Assembly: GCA_021820825.1 (NCBI GenBank)
Contig: JAKADD010000221.1
Span: 1 to 5,102, forward strand
Origin: Bacillota bacterium
GTDB lineage: Bacteria > Bacillota > Bacilli > Alicyclobacillales > SLC66
Reading direction: 5' to 3'
DNA: 5,102 nt
Shown here: piece after piece, positions 1 to 5,075 of the stretch
Layout: each line of letters opens with the position of its first letter
Numbering within the stretch: position 1 is the first letter of the stretch
Translations under genes and position numbers: made by a program
Notes under the pieces: generated by a model
What the model saw: only the letters and a program-made list of their open reading frames with translations
What the model was told of the DNA's origin: nothing
Databases searched by the model: none

Positions 1-522
1 ACGGGCGTCGGCGGCGGCGTGATACTTGACGGGAAAGTCTTGCGCGGCGCCAGCCACATGGCGGGCGAGATTGGGCATATTGTCATGTTTCCGGGCGGAG
101 CGCCGTGTAACTGCGGCCACCGGGGATGCCTGGAAACTGTGTCGTCCGCGACGGGCGTGGTCCGTCTTGCCAGGGAACGAATCATGCGCGGTGAAATGAC
201 GGAACTGCAAAGCGAAAACCTGACCGCGGCCGAGGTGTTTGCCGCGGCTGTGCGGGGTGACGCGCTGGCGCAGGCAGTGGTCGCAGAAGCCGCTGAAGTT
301 CTGGGACGAGGGCTGGCGATCGGGGCGAATATTGTCAATCCAGAAGTCATCGTTGTGGGCGGCGGTATGGCCCGCGCGGGCGAGACGCTCTTTCAGCCGC
401 TGCGGGAAGCGTTTGCGCGGTACGCACTGGGGCGCGTGGCCGACGCTGTGCGCATCGTTCCGGCGCTGCTGGGCAACGATGCCGGCGTTGTCGGCGCGAG
501 CAAGCTCGCGTTCTTTCCCTGA
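1..522 (+). CDS. glcK: ROK-family glucokinase, C-terminal part (5' end outside window)
   Basis: This is the C-terminal 173 residues of a cytoplasmic ROK sugar kinase that most likely phosphorylates glucose to glucose-6-phosphate with ATP. The reading frame is open from base 1, and the first residues TGVGGGVILDG are the ROK phosphate-loop region, so the gene starts upstream of the window; the GTG at 19 is internal. The ExGH sugar-contact motif (window residues 23-26) is followed by the zinc-binding CxCGxxGC motif (Cys36, Cys38, Cys43), with His26 as the likely fourth ligand. The C-terminus has the family segments NPEVIVVGGGM and GNDAGVVGAS. The catalytic aspartate lies before the window and cannot be checked. 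The gene ends 15 bp before rapZ, which suggests cotranscription. Other ROK proteins (fructokinase, N-acetylmannosamine kinase, repressors) share these motifs. The zinc motif and the neighbourhood favour glucokinase, but substrate specificity is inferred. Confidence 0.88.
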   Translation, partial: TGVGGGVILDGKVLRGASHMAGEIGHIVMFPGGAPCNCGHRGCLETVSSATGVVRLARERIMRGEMTELQSENLTAAEVFAAAVRGDALAQAVVAEAAEVLGRGLAIGANIVNPEVIVVGGGMARAGETLFQPLREAFARYALGRVADAVRIVPALLGNDAGVVGASKLAFFP

Positions 523-523
523 G

Positions 524-532
524 AGGAGAGGT
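524..532 (+). promoter_or_regulatory. Ribosome binding site of rapZ
   Basis: The purine-rich stretch AGGAGAGGT sits just after the glucokinase stop codon. It offers two overlapping Shine-Dalgarno cores, AGGAG nine bases and GAGGT five bases before the ATG at 538, and supports that start. Confidence 0.75.
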
Positions 533-537
533 AGCGC

Positions 538-1419
538 ATGGCGCAGCCCATACGAATGTTGATCATCACAGGCATGTCGGGCGCCGGAAAGACTGTGGCA
601 GTACAGTGTATGGAAGACATGGGTTTTTTCTGTGTGGACAATCTGCCGCCCGCCCTGATCTCCAAGTTTAGCGAACTCGTTCGCCAGTCCGATGGCAGCA
701 TCAGACGCGTGGCCCTGGTATGCGACTTGCGGGGAGGCGAGTTTTTTCCGGCGCTGTTTGACGCGTTAAAGGATCTTGAAGAACAGAATCAGTTAGAGTA
801 TCAGATTGTCTTTCTGGAGGCGGACGATGAAACGCTGGTTCGCCGCTACAAGGCGTCACGCCGCAAGCATCCACTGGCGACGGATCACGGGCGCATCGTC
901 GACGGCATCGCCTGTGAGCGCGAGATGCTCGCTGCCATGCGCGAACGGGCGGACTTGGTGCTGAACACCAGTCGGATGCGACCGCTGGAACTGAAAGAGA
1001 TCCTTGCCAAACGATACACGGGAATGGATGACGAAGAAACGCTGTCTGTGAATGTGATTTCCTTTGGTTTCAAATACGGGATTCCCATCGATGCGGACCT
1101 GGTGTTTGATGTGCGTTTTCTGCCCAATCCATATTATATCGAAGCCTTGCGTTCGCGGTCGGGACGGGATCCGGATGTTTACGACTACGTGATGAAATGG
1201 CCCACAACCCAGAAATTTATGGCAAAGCTGCTTGATCTCTCTGATTTCCTTTTGCCGCAATACGTGCGCGAGGGCAAACGGCAGGTCGTGGTAGCCATCG
1301 GCTGTACTGGCGGACGCCACCGTTCCGTGGCGATCGCCGAGAACCTCAGGGAACATCTGCAGAAGTCTTTTACAGTGACCGTGGCGCATCGGGATCTGGG
1401 AAAGGACGATGAGCGATGA
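538..1419 (+). CDS. rapZ: RapZ/YvcJ family nucleotide-binding protein
   Basis: This is a 293-residue cytoplasmic P-loop protein of the RapZ (B. subtilis YvcJ) family, full length for the family (B. subtilis YvcJ is about 295). The Walker A motif GMSGAGKT is at residues 12-19. It is followed by the family segment FFCVDNLPPAL (30-40) and the DLRGGEFFP segment (63-71). The C-terminal domain has SFGFKYGIP (175-183), DVRFLPNPYY (191-200), IGCTGGRHRSV (254-264) and HRDL (284-287), all hallmark RapZ segments. In E. coli RapZ senses glucosamine-6-phosphate and presents the GlmZ sRNA to RNase E. In B. subtilis YvcJ hydrolyses nucleotides and affects competence, and no sRNA role is established there. 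The basic C-terminal tail of E. coli RapZ is not visible; this protein ends in GKDDER, so an RNA adaptor role should not be assumed. It overlaps the next gene by 4 bp, suggesting translational coupling. Confidence 0.97.
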   Translation: MAQPIRMLIITGMSGAGKTVAVQCMEDMGFFCVDNLPPALISKFSELVRQSDGSIRRVALVCDLRGGEFFPALFDALKDLEEQNQLEYQIVFLEADDETLVRRYKASRRKHPLATDHGRIVDGIACEREMLAAMRERADLVLNTSRMRPLELKEILAKRYTGMDDEETLSVNVISFGFKYGIPIDADLVFDVRFLPNPYYIEALRSRSGRDPDVYDYVMKWPTTQKFMAKLLDLSDFLLPQYVREGKRQVVVAIGCTGGRHRSVAIAENLREHLQKSFTVTVAHRDLGKDDER

Positions 1420-2576
1420 GAACCCATTTTCGACAGTGGTCATGGCTGTTGCTCACTCTTGGCGCGGGGCTTCTGATCGGCGGCTATGCGGGACAGACAA
1501 GCATGATGCGCTGGTGGATCATCGGTCTTGTGTTCGTCGTGACTGGCGCCGCAATCTTGCTGTTGTTGCGGCTGCGCGACCGCACCCGCGAGAGGCTGCT
1601 GCAAATCAAACTTGATCGCAGGCCGCGCGTAGTCGTCATTGGCGGTGGAACAGGGCAGCCTGTTCTGCTGCGTGGACTCAAAGGGCTGGATGCTGAGATT
1701 ACAGCGATTGTGACGGTCGCGGATGATGGGGGGAGTTCAGGTCGCCTGCGCTCGGACCTGTTCATGCCGCCGCCGGGAGACATCCGCAATTGCCTCATCG
1801 CGCTGGCTGACACGGAACCGCTTTTGGCCGAATTGCTCCAGTATCGCTTCGACGCCGGTTCCGAACTCAGCGGGCACAGCTTTGGAAATCTCTTTCTGGC
1901 TGCCATGACCAATATTACCGGCGATTTTGAAACGGCCGTCAAGGAAACCAGCCGGGTTCTCGCTGTGCGCGGCCGGGTGCTTCCTGCGGCAAAGCGGGCC
2001 ATTACGCTCGCGGCCATATTTTCCGATGGCACAAGAGTAGTCGGAGAATCGCAGATTCCGCTTACCCATAAGAAGATTGAGAGGGTCGAGCTGATTCCGG
2101 CGGATGTCGAGCCTTTGCCGGAGGTGCTCACTGCAATCGCGGAGGCGGATGCGATTGTTGTGGGACCGGGCAGTCTGTATACGAGTATACTGCCGAACCT
2201 GCTCGTTCCGGGAATCGCAGGCGCCATCAGAGACAGCCGGGCCAAGACCATCTACGTGTGCAACGTCATGACTCAGCCTGGCGAGACCGACGGCTATTCG
2301 GCGTCGCAGCATGTGAAAGCAATTTATAATCATGTGGGCGTGCGGTTCTTTGACATGATTATCGTCAATTCGGCGGCGATTCCACAGTCCGTCATCGACC
2401 AGTACGAATCAAAGGGCTCCCATCCCGTGCTCGCGGATGTCGAGAAACTGCATGCGCTCGGGTTGACTGTGATTGCCCGCAATTTTTTGCATTACTCGAT
2501 GTACGCGCGCCATGACGCTGATATGGTCGCGATGCAAGTACTGTCTCTGATCGGCCGGGAACATAAGCGCAAATAG
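1416..2576 (+). CDS. yvcK: YvcK/GlmR-type gluconeogenesis factor with N-terminal membrane hairpin
   Basis: This 386-residue protein belongs to the CofD-like YvcK family, called GlmR in B. subtilis, where it binds UDP-GlcNAc, influences GlmS and is needed for envelope integrity on gluconeogenic carbon sources. The core begins near residue 69. It carries VVVIGGGTG (72-80), the TVADDGGSSGRLR block (100-112), PPPGDIRN (118-125), GHSFGNLFLAAM (153-164), VGPGSLYTSILPN (249-261) and NVMTQPGETDGYSA (283-296). Before the core lie two hydrophobic stretches, about residues 8-24 and 33-52, with a short loop between them and a very basic linker (RLRDRTRER) after them. They predict a membrane hairpin that the roughly 317-residue B. 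subtilis protein lacks. The start is the ATG of an ATGA overlap with rapZ, with AAAGGA (1401-1406) nine bases upstream. UDP-sugar binding and GlmS control here are inferred from homologues. Confidence 0.95.
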   Translation: MRTHFRQWSWLLLTLGAGLLIGGYAGQTSMMRWWIIGLVFVVTGAAILLLLRLRDRTRERLLQIKLDRRPRVVVIGGGTGQPVLLRGLKGLDAEITAIVTVADDGGSSGRLRSDLFMPPPGDIRNCLIALADTEPLLAELLQYRFDAGSELSGHSFGNLFLAAMTNITGDFETAVKETSRVLAVRGRVLPAAKRAITLAAIFSDGTRVVGESQIPLTHKKIERVELIPADVEPLPEVLTAIAEADAIVVGPGSLYTSILPNLLVPGIAGAIRDSRAKTIYVCNVMTQPGETDGYSASQHVKAIYNHVGVRFFDMIIVNSAAIPQSVIDQYESKGSHPVLADVEKLHALGLTVIARNFLHYSMYARHDADMVAMQVLSLIGREHKRK

Positions 2577-2598
2577 TGTCTGGCGACTGGGTGAAGGC

Positions 2599-2604
2599 AG
2601 GGGG
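2599..2604 (+). promoter_or_regulatory. Ribosome binding site fixing the GTG start of whiA
   Basis: AGGGGG lies eight bases before the GTG at 2613. The resulting N-terminus MSFAAQTKKELT matches the typical WhiA N-terminus, and no in-frame ATG competes nearby. Confidence 0.7.
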
Positions 2605-2612
2605 AATGCGGA

Positions 2613-3557
2613 GTGTCGTTCGCGGCGCAAACAAAAAAGGAATTGACTCAGGTGACGGCTAAACCGTGCTGCGATCGGGCGGAGTTGACCGCCTTTGTTC
2701 AGTACGGCGGCAGGCTTAACAGTGACATCGAGCCGCCGGTGCTGGAACTCGCCACAGAAAGCGCCGCGACCGCCCGCCGAATGTACACACTGCTGAAAGC
2801 AGGCGCAGGGCACCCGCTGGAGGTGCTTGTTCAGCGCAAAATGCGGCTCAAGAAAAACAACGTGTATATCGTGCGGATGCGCCATGATCCACGAGGATTT
2901 CTCAGCGACCTGGGCGTGTGGACGGAAGCGGGAAGCATCGGCGGCCAGATTCCGTCCGCCACCGTCGCAAAGGCATGCTGCAAGAAGGCGTACATGCGCG
3001 GCGCGTTTCTTGCGAGCGGTTCTGTGAATGACCCCGACAGCCATTCCTATCATCTGGAACTGACGAACAGGACGGTTGAGCACGCTACGGCGCTGCTCAG
3101 CATAATGCAAGCGTTTCGATTGCATGCGAAAATGATCGAACGCAAAAAGGGCTACATCGTTTATATTAAAGAGGGCGACAAAATCATTGAATTCCTTGGT
3201 GTCATCGGTGCGCACAAAGCATTGCTGCATTTTGAGGAAGTGCGCATCGTCAAAGGGATGAGAAACCAGGTCAACCGTCTCGTTAATTGTGAAACAGCCA
3301 ACCTCAACAAGACGATCCTTGCGGCGGTGCGGCAGTTGGAGAATATTCGGTTGCTGGAACGGGAAGTTGGATTTGGCCGTTTGCCGCCAAAACTGCGCGA
3401 AGTGGCAGAGAAACGGTTGCAGCATCCGGACGTGACACTGCAGGAGTTGTGTGCGCTTCTCTCCGAGCGGGTGAGTAAGTCGGGACTCAACCATCGGCTT
3501 CGAAAACTGGACGATTTGGCTCAAAAGATTCGTGCAGAACGCGGTATTGGCGATTGA
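2613..3557 (+). CDS. whiA: WhiA family DNA-binding regulator
   Basis: This 314-residue protein is close to full WhiA length (B. subtilis YvcL/WhiA is about 316). It starts at GTG. The N-terminal and central parts correspond to the degenerate LAGLIDADG homing-endonuclease fold. The second such motif is KAYMRGAFLASGSVNDP at residues 125-141, followed by YHLEL (146-150) and YIVYIKEGDKIIEFLGVIGA (181-200). The highly conserved linker FEEVRIVKGMRNQVNRLVNC (207-226) leads into ETANLNKT and a C-terminal helix-turn-helix domain containing LPPKLREVAEKRLQHPD (257-273) and VSKSGLNHRLRKLD (287-300). WhiA binds DNA and has no nuclease activity in studied members. It controls sporulation-linked division in Streptomyces and affects division and chromosome segregation in B. 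subtilis. It sits 36 bp after yvcK with no visible terminator between, so it is probably in the same operon. The exact role in this organism is unknown. Confidence 0.97.
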   Translation: MSFAAQTKKELTQVTAKPCCDRAELTAFVQYGGRLNSDIEPPVLELATESAATARRMYTLLKAGAGHPLEVLVQRKMRLKKNNVYIVRMRHDPRGFLSDLGVWTEAGSIGGQIPSATVAKACCKKAYMRGAFLASGSVNDPDSHSYHLELTNRTVEHATALLSIMQAFRLHAKMIERKKGYIVYIKEGDKIIEFLGVIGAHKALLHFEEVRIVKGMRNQVNRLVNCETANLNKTILAAVRQLENIRLLEREVGFGRLPPKLREVAEKRLQHPDVTLQELCALLSERVSKSGLNHRLRKLDDLAQKIRAERGIGD

Positions 3558-3580
3558 TCGTAGCATGAAACTGGCCGCTT

Positions 3581-3589
3581 TGGTATAAT
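3581..3589 (+). promoter_or_regulatory. Extended -10 promoter upstream of crh
   Basis: TGGTATAAT is a perfect sigma-A -10 hexamer (TATAAT, 3584-3589) preceded by the TGn extension. The region 16-18 bases upstream shows no good -35 hexamer, which is acceptable for an extended -10 promoter. A start near A3596 would give a leader of about 46 nt before crh. It implies that crh can be transcribed apart from the upstream operon. Confidence 0.6.
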
Positions 3590-3626
3590 GTGAAAACAAC
3601 AAAGGACGACCTAGACAGTGTTGAAC

Positions 3627-3633
3627 AGGAGGT
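3627..3633 (+). promoter_or_regulatory. Consensus ribosome binding site of crh
   Basis: AGGAGGT is a full Shine-Dalgarno sequence; its AGGAGG core ends nine bases before the ATG at 3642. It decides the start of crh against a GTG at 3618, which would place this site inside the coding region. Confidence 0.9.
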
Positions 3634-3641
3634 TTCAAACC

Positions 3642-3899
3642 ATGGCAGAGCGTACCGTGACGGTAAATCTAAAGGCGGGCTTGCAGGCCCGGCCCGCGGC
3701 GCTGTTTGTACAAGAGGCCAACAAATTTAGCAGCGATGTAATTTTAGAAAAAGAGGGAAAATCGGTTAACGCCAAAAGCATTATGGGCGTCATGTCGTTG
3801 GTCATTCCGCGCGGCGCGGAGGTTACACTGCGCGCAATGGGAAGCGATGGCGAGCAGGCGGTGGAACGTCTGGCGGCAATGGTCGGCGCTGAGGAGTGA
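3642..3899 (+). CDS. crh: Crh, catabolite repression HPr-like protein
   Basis: This 85-residue cytoplasmic protein has the HPr fold and exactly the length of B. subtilis Crh. The phosphocarrier histidine of HPr is replaced by glutamine: the segment is GLQARPAALFVQEAN, with Gln15 encoded by CAG at 3684-3686. The regulatory serine is kept as Ser46 in NAKSIMGVMSL. Crh cannot accept phosphate from PEP/Enzyme I. In Bacillus it is phosphorylated on the serine by HPr kinase and then acts as corepressor of CcpA; it also binds methylglyoxal synthase in B. subtilis. The ATG at 3642 is chosen because of the consensus ribosome binding site at 3627-3633. The gene follows whiA as in B. subtilis and has a likely promoter of its own. 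The alternative, ordinary HPr (ptsH), is disfavoured by Gln15 and the locus. CcpA and HPr kinase are not in the window. Confidence 0.93.
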   Translation: MAERTVTVNLKAGLQARPAALFVQEANKFSSDVILEKEGKSVNAKSIMGVMSLVIPRGAEVTLRAMGSDGEQAVERLAAMVGAEE

Positions 3900-3908
3900 T
3901 CGTCGCGG

Positions 3909-3950
3909 CCCTGCAAGGAATTCTGCCTGCGGGCAGTTCAGCCTGCAGGG
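3909..3950 (+). repeat. GC-rich nested hairpin after crh
   Basis: CCCTGCA (3909-3915) pairs with TGCAGGG (3944-3950). Inside it, CTGCC (3923-3927) pairs with GGCAG (3932-3936) around a TGCG loop, with GAA (3918-3920) and TTC (3937-3939) able to add three pairs. No T-run follows, so this is not a canonical intrinsic terminator. It may stabilise the 3' end of the crh transcript. The pairing is seen in the sequence; the role is inferred. Confidence 0.5.
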
Positions 3951-3987
3951 GCTCGCGCGCGAAACGCAAAGGATATGCGTCCGCAGT

Positions 3988-4043
3988 CTGTCATAGAGTA
4001 TTCATAGGCACCGTGTTCCGGTGTCTTTTTCTATGAATGACAG
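3988..4043 (+). repeat. Nested inverted repeat spanning the terminator hairpin and reaching the next ribosome binding site
   Basis: Outside the terminator stem, TTCATAG (4001-4007) is complementary to CTATGAA (4031-4037), and CTGTCA (3988-3993) to TGACAG (4038-4043). Together with the inner stem this gives about 19 possible pairs, interrupted by a 7-nt bulge on the left (3994-4000) and the T-run bulged on the right. TCATAG also occurs twice directly on the left side (3991-3996 and 4002-4007). The right arm touches the first bases of the Shine-Dalgarno stretch of the next gene. Confidence 0.6.
4007..4030 (+). terminator. Intrinsic terminator-like hairpin between crh and the 4055 gene
   Basis: GGCACCG (4007-4013) pairs with CGGTGTC (4019-4025) around a TGTTC loop, with one G-U pair, and is followed directly by five T residues (4026-4030). 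This is a plausible Rho-independent terminator for crh. It ends only 24 bases before the next start codon, so it could also act as an attenuator in that gene's leader. It lies inside a larger inverted repeat (3988-4043). Confidence 0.6.
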
Positions 4044-4051
4044 GGGGCGGG
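4042..4051 (+). promoter_or_regulatory. G-rich ribosome binding site of the 4055 gene
   Basis: AGGGGGCGGG precedes the ATG at 4055, with seven bases between the GGGGG core and the start. It supports this start over an in-frame ATG at 4037, which has only the T-run and hairpin upstream. Confidence 0.65.
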
Positions 4052-4054
4052 AAG

Positions 4055-4543
4055 ATGCGCCGTCGTCCACAGCAAAAACGTGTGAAGAGGTCTGGTTCGC
4101 GTCCGTATTTGTCTTTGCTTTTGCTGGTTGCTGCGATTCTGGCATTTTTATTGTGGATGTTTATAGCCGCCGATCCGTTTCAGACAGCCAACCCCTTTTT
4201 GCGCCAGACGACGATCGGACAGGGTGTGCTCGGAGACTGGCGCTATGGTGGAACGGATTCGTCAGGGCAGATGAAGTTTTATGACGCCTATCAGTCTGTG
4301 CTGTTGCCTGGCGACGCAAAGACATTTGCGGCAGATGGTCAATTTGTAAGTATTGATGCGCATACGCCTACGACGATTACGTTTGAACCGGCTTATGAAT
4401 CGCAGACGATAGGGCCTGCTGTAATTCTCTGGATAGGACTGCTTGCCGCGGCGGGAATCGTTGCATTCTGGCGCAGCGGTCATCGCAGTTCCCTTCCCGG
4501 CCGGTTTCGCACGCGCGCCAAATCGGCTCGGTTTCGCAAGTGA
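4055..4543 (+). CDS. Hypothetical two-pass membrane protein (162 aa)
   Basis: I do not recognise a family. The N-terminus is strongly basic (RRRPQQKRVKR), followed by a hydrophobic segment at about residues 19-38 (LSLLLLVAAILAFLLWMFIA). An 80-residue polar stretch (40-119) comes next, then a second hydrophobic segment at about 120-139 (PAVILWIGLLAAAGIVAFW). The C-terminal tail (140-162) is rich in Arg and Lys. By the positive-inside rule both ends should be cytoplasmic, with the middle domain outside. That domain has Thr/Asp/Gly-rich segments such as DWRYGGTDSSGQMKFYDAY and no cysteines. The first segment lacks a signal peptidase site and looks like an anchor. The start is set by the G-rich ribosome binding site at 4042-4051. 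The gene follows crh across a terminator-like hairpin, so it may be expressed separately. Base composition looks less GC-rich than the upstream genes. The existence of the gene is well supported; its function is unknown. Confidence 0.8.
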   Translation: MRRRPQQKRVKRSGSRPYLSLLLLVAAILAFLLWMFIAADPFQTANPFLRQTTIGQGVLGDWRYGGTDSSGQMKFYDAYQSVLLPGDAKTFAADGQFVSIDAHTPTTITFEPAYESQTIGPAVILWIGLLAAAGIVAFWRSGHRSSLPGRFRTRAKSARFRK

Positions 4544-4560
4544 TCCCTGTGCCCAGCTAT

Positions 4561-4595
4561 GCCATGCGCTGCTGTTCTCTGCAATGCAGCATGGC
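4561..4595 (+). repeat. Imperfect inverted repeat in the 4544-4652 gap
   Basis: GCCATGC (4561-4567) pairs with GCATGGC (4589-4595), and the stem can continue through TGC (4570-4572) with GCA (4586-4588) past a two-base bulge, leaving a 13-base loop. There is no T-run after either arm, so it is not a standard terminator on either strand. I see no convincing promoter elsewhere in this 109-bp gap. Confidence 0.45.
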
Positions 4596-4635
4596 GTAAC
4601 CCGCGCCTATTCGGTACGCTCATCACAGCACTGAC

Positions 4636-4648
4636 AGGTGGGGGGCGG
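4636..4648 (+). promoter_or_regulatory. G-rich ribosome binding site of the 4653 gene
   Basis: AGGTGGGGGGCGG precedes the ATG at 4653, with seven bases between the GGGGGG run and the start. It favours that ATG over the in-frame GTG at 4638, which lies inside this stretch and would encode only MGGGG before it. Confidence 0.65.
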
Positions 4649-4652
4649 CGGT

Positions 4653-5075
4653 ATGGAGACGGTTGTTGGGGCAGTATCGTGGCGGGGATCTGATGAGGAG
4701 TTTTTCGAAATGGTCACGAAGGTGGTGTTTGCAACAGGATTCAGTCAATCCGCTGTCGACAGGCGATGGGAGGCGTTTCGCAGCGCTTTTAAGGAATTTC
4801 GGATGGAGGATGTGGCAACGTTCGACGAACTGACTGTGGAGAAGATGCTCGCACAAGATTCCGGGATCATTCGCAATGTCCGTAAAGTGCGCGCCACGAT
4901 CGCAAACGCGCATGCCTGTCTGGAACTTCGCGCGGCGTATGGATCTATGCAGCTATTTTGCGAGCAGCTCGCAGTTCTTGGCGAGCATGCGGCGTGCATT
5001 GCGCTGCGCAAGACATTTTCGCTGGTGGGAGAGAGCGCTGCCAGGACACTGTGGGGGCGCCTCTTTCCGGCCTGA
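4653..5075 (+). CDS. Short Tag-like (DNA-3-methyladenine glycosylase I) helix-hairpin-helix protein
   Basis: This 140-residue protein resembles the central part of DNA-3-methyladenine glycosylase I (Tag). FFEMV (17-21) is followed by a stretch (38-59) resembling Tag's KRENYRACFHQFDPVKVAA. The helix-hairpin-helix core LAQDSGIIRNVRKVRATIAN (66-85) matches Tag's VQDAGIIRHRGKIQAIIGN. The end, FSLVGESAARTLW (122-134), resembles Tag's FKFVGTTICYSFM. E. coli Tag has 187 residues. This protein lacks the first ~14 residues containing Cys4, and nothing remains after the point where His175 and Cys179 would lie, so the zinc snap is absent. By hand alignment with recalled E. coli Tag, Glu38 falls at Val24 and Trp46 at Gln32. 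Base-excision repair is therefore doubtful; it may be a DNA-binding relative or a diverged enzyme. The start ATG is chosen by its G-rich ribosome binding site. It has no evident functional link to the upstream genes. Confidence 0.72.
   Translation: METVVGAVSWRGSDEEFFEMVTKVVFATGFSQSAVDRRWEAFRSAFKEFRMEDVATFDELTVEKMLAQDSGIIRNVRKVRATIANAHACLELRAAYGSMQLFCEQLAVLGEHAACIALRKTFSLVGESAARTLWGRLFPA

Noticed and set aside
856..1443. 195-codon open frame on the - strand inside rapZ
   Set aside because: Antisense shadow of the conserved RapZ C-terminal domain; no recognisable domain.
1484..2251. 255-codon open frame on the - strand inside yvcK
   Set aside because: Low-complexity Ser/Arg/Pro product with no family motifs, fully antisense to a strongly conserved gene.
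2409..3638. 409-codon open frame on the - strand opposite whiA
   Set aside because: It begins at TTG and its His/Cys/Phe/Arg-rich composition is typical of antisense to a GC-biased gene. whiA on the + strand is unmistakable.
3618..3641. Upstream GTG start for crh giving eight extra residues
   Set aside because: The consensus AGGAGGT would then lie inside the gene, and the extension (MLNRRFQT) is foreign to HPr/Crh proteins.
3558..3641. Possible catabolite-responsive (cre) site near the crh promoter
   Set aside because: The A-rich stretch TGAAAACAAC lacks the central CG and the symmetric half of the cre consensus.
3642..3899. Assignment as ordinary HPr (ptsH)
   Set aside because: The phosphocarrier His15 is Gln, and the gene order matches crh.
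4037..4054. In-frame ATG at 4037 for the hypothetical membrane protein
   Set aside because: It has only the T-run and hairpin arm upstream and no ribosome binding site; the ATG at 4055 has one.
4021..4284. 87-codon + strand frame overlapping the membrane protein gene
   Set aside because: Alternative frame with no ribosome binding site; the overlapping frame has coherent membrane segments and a good start.
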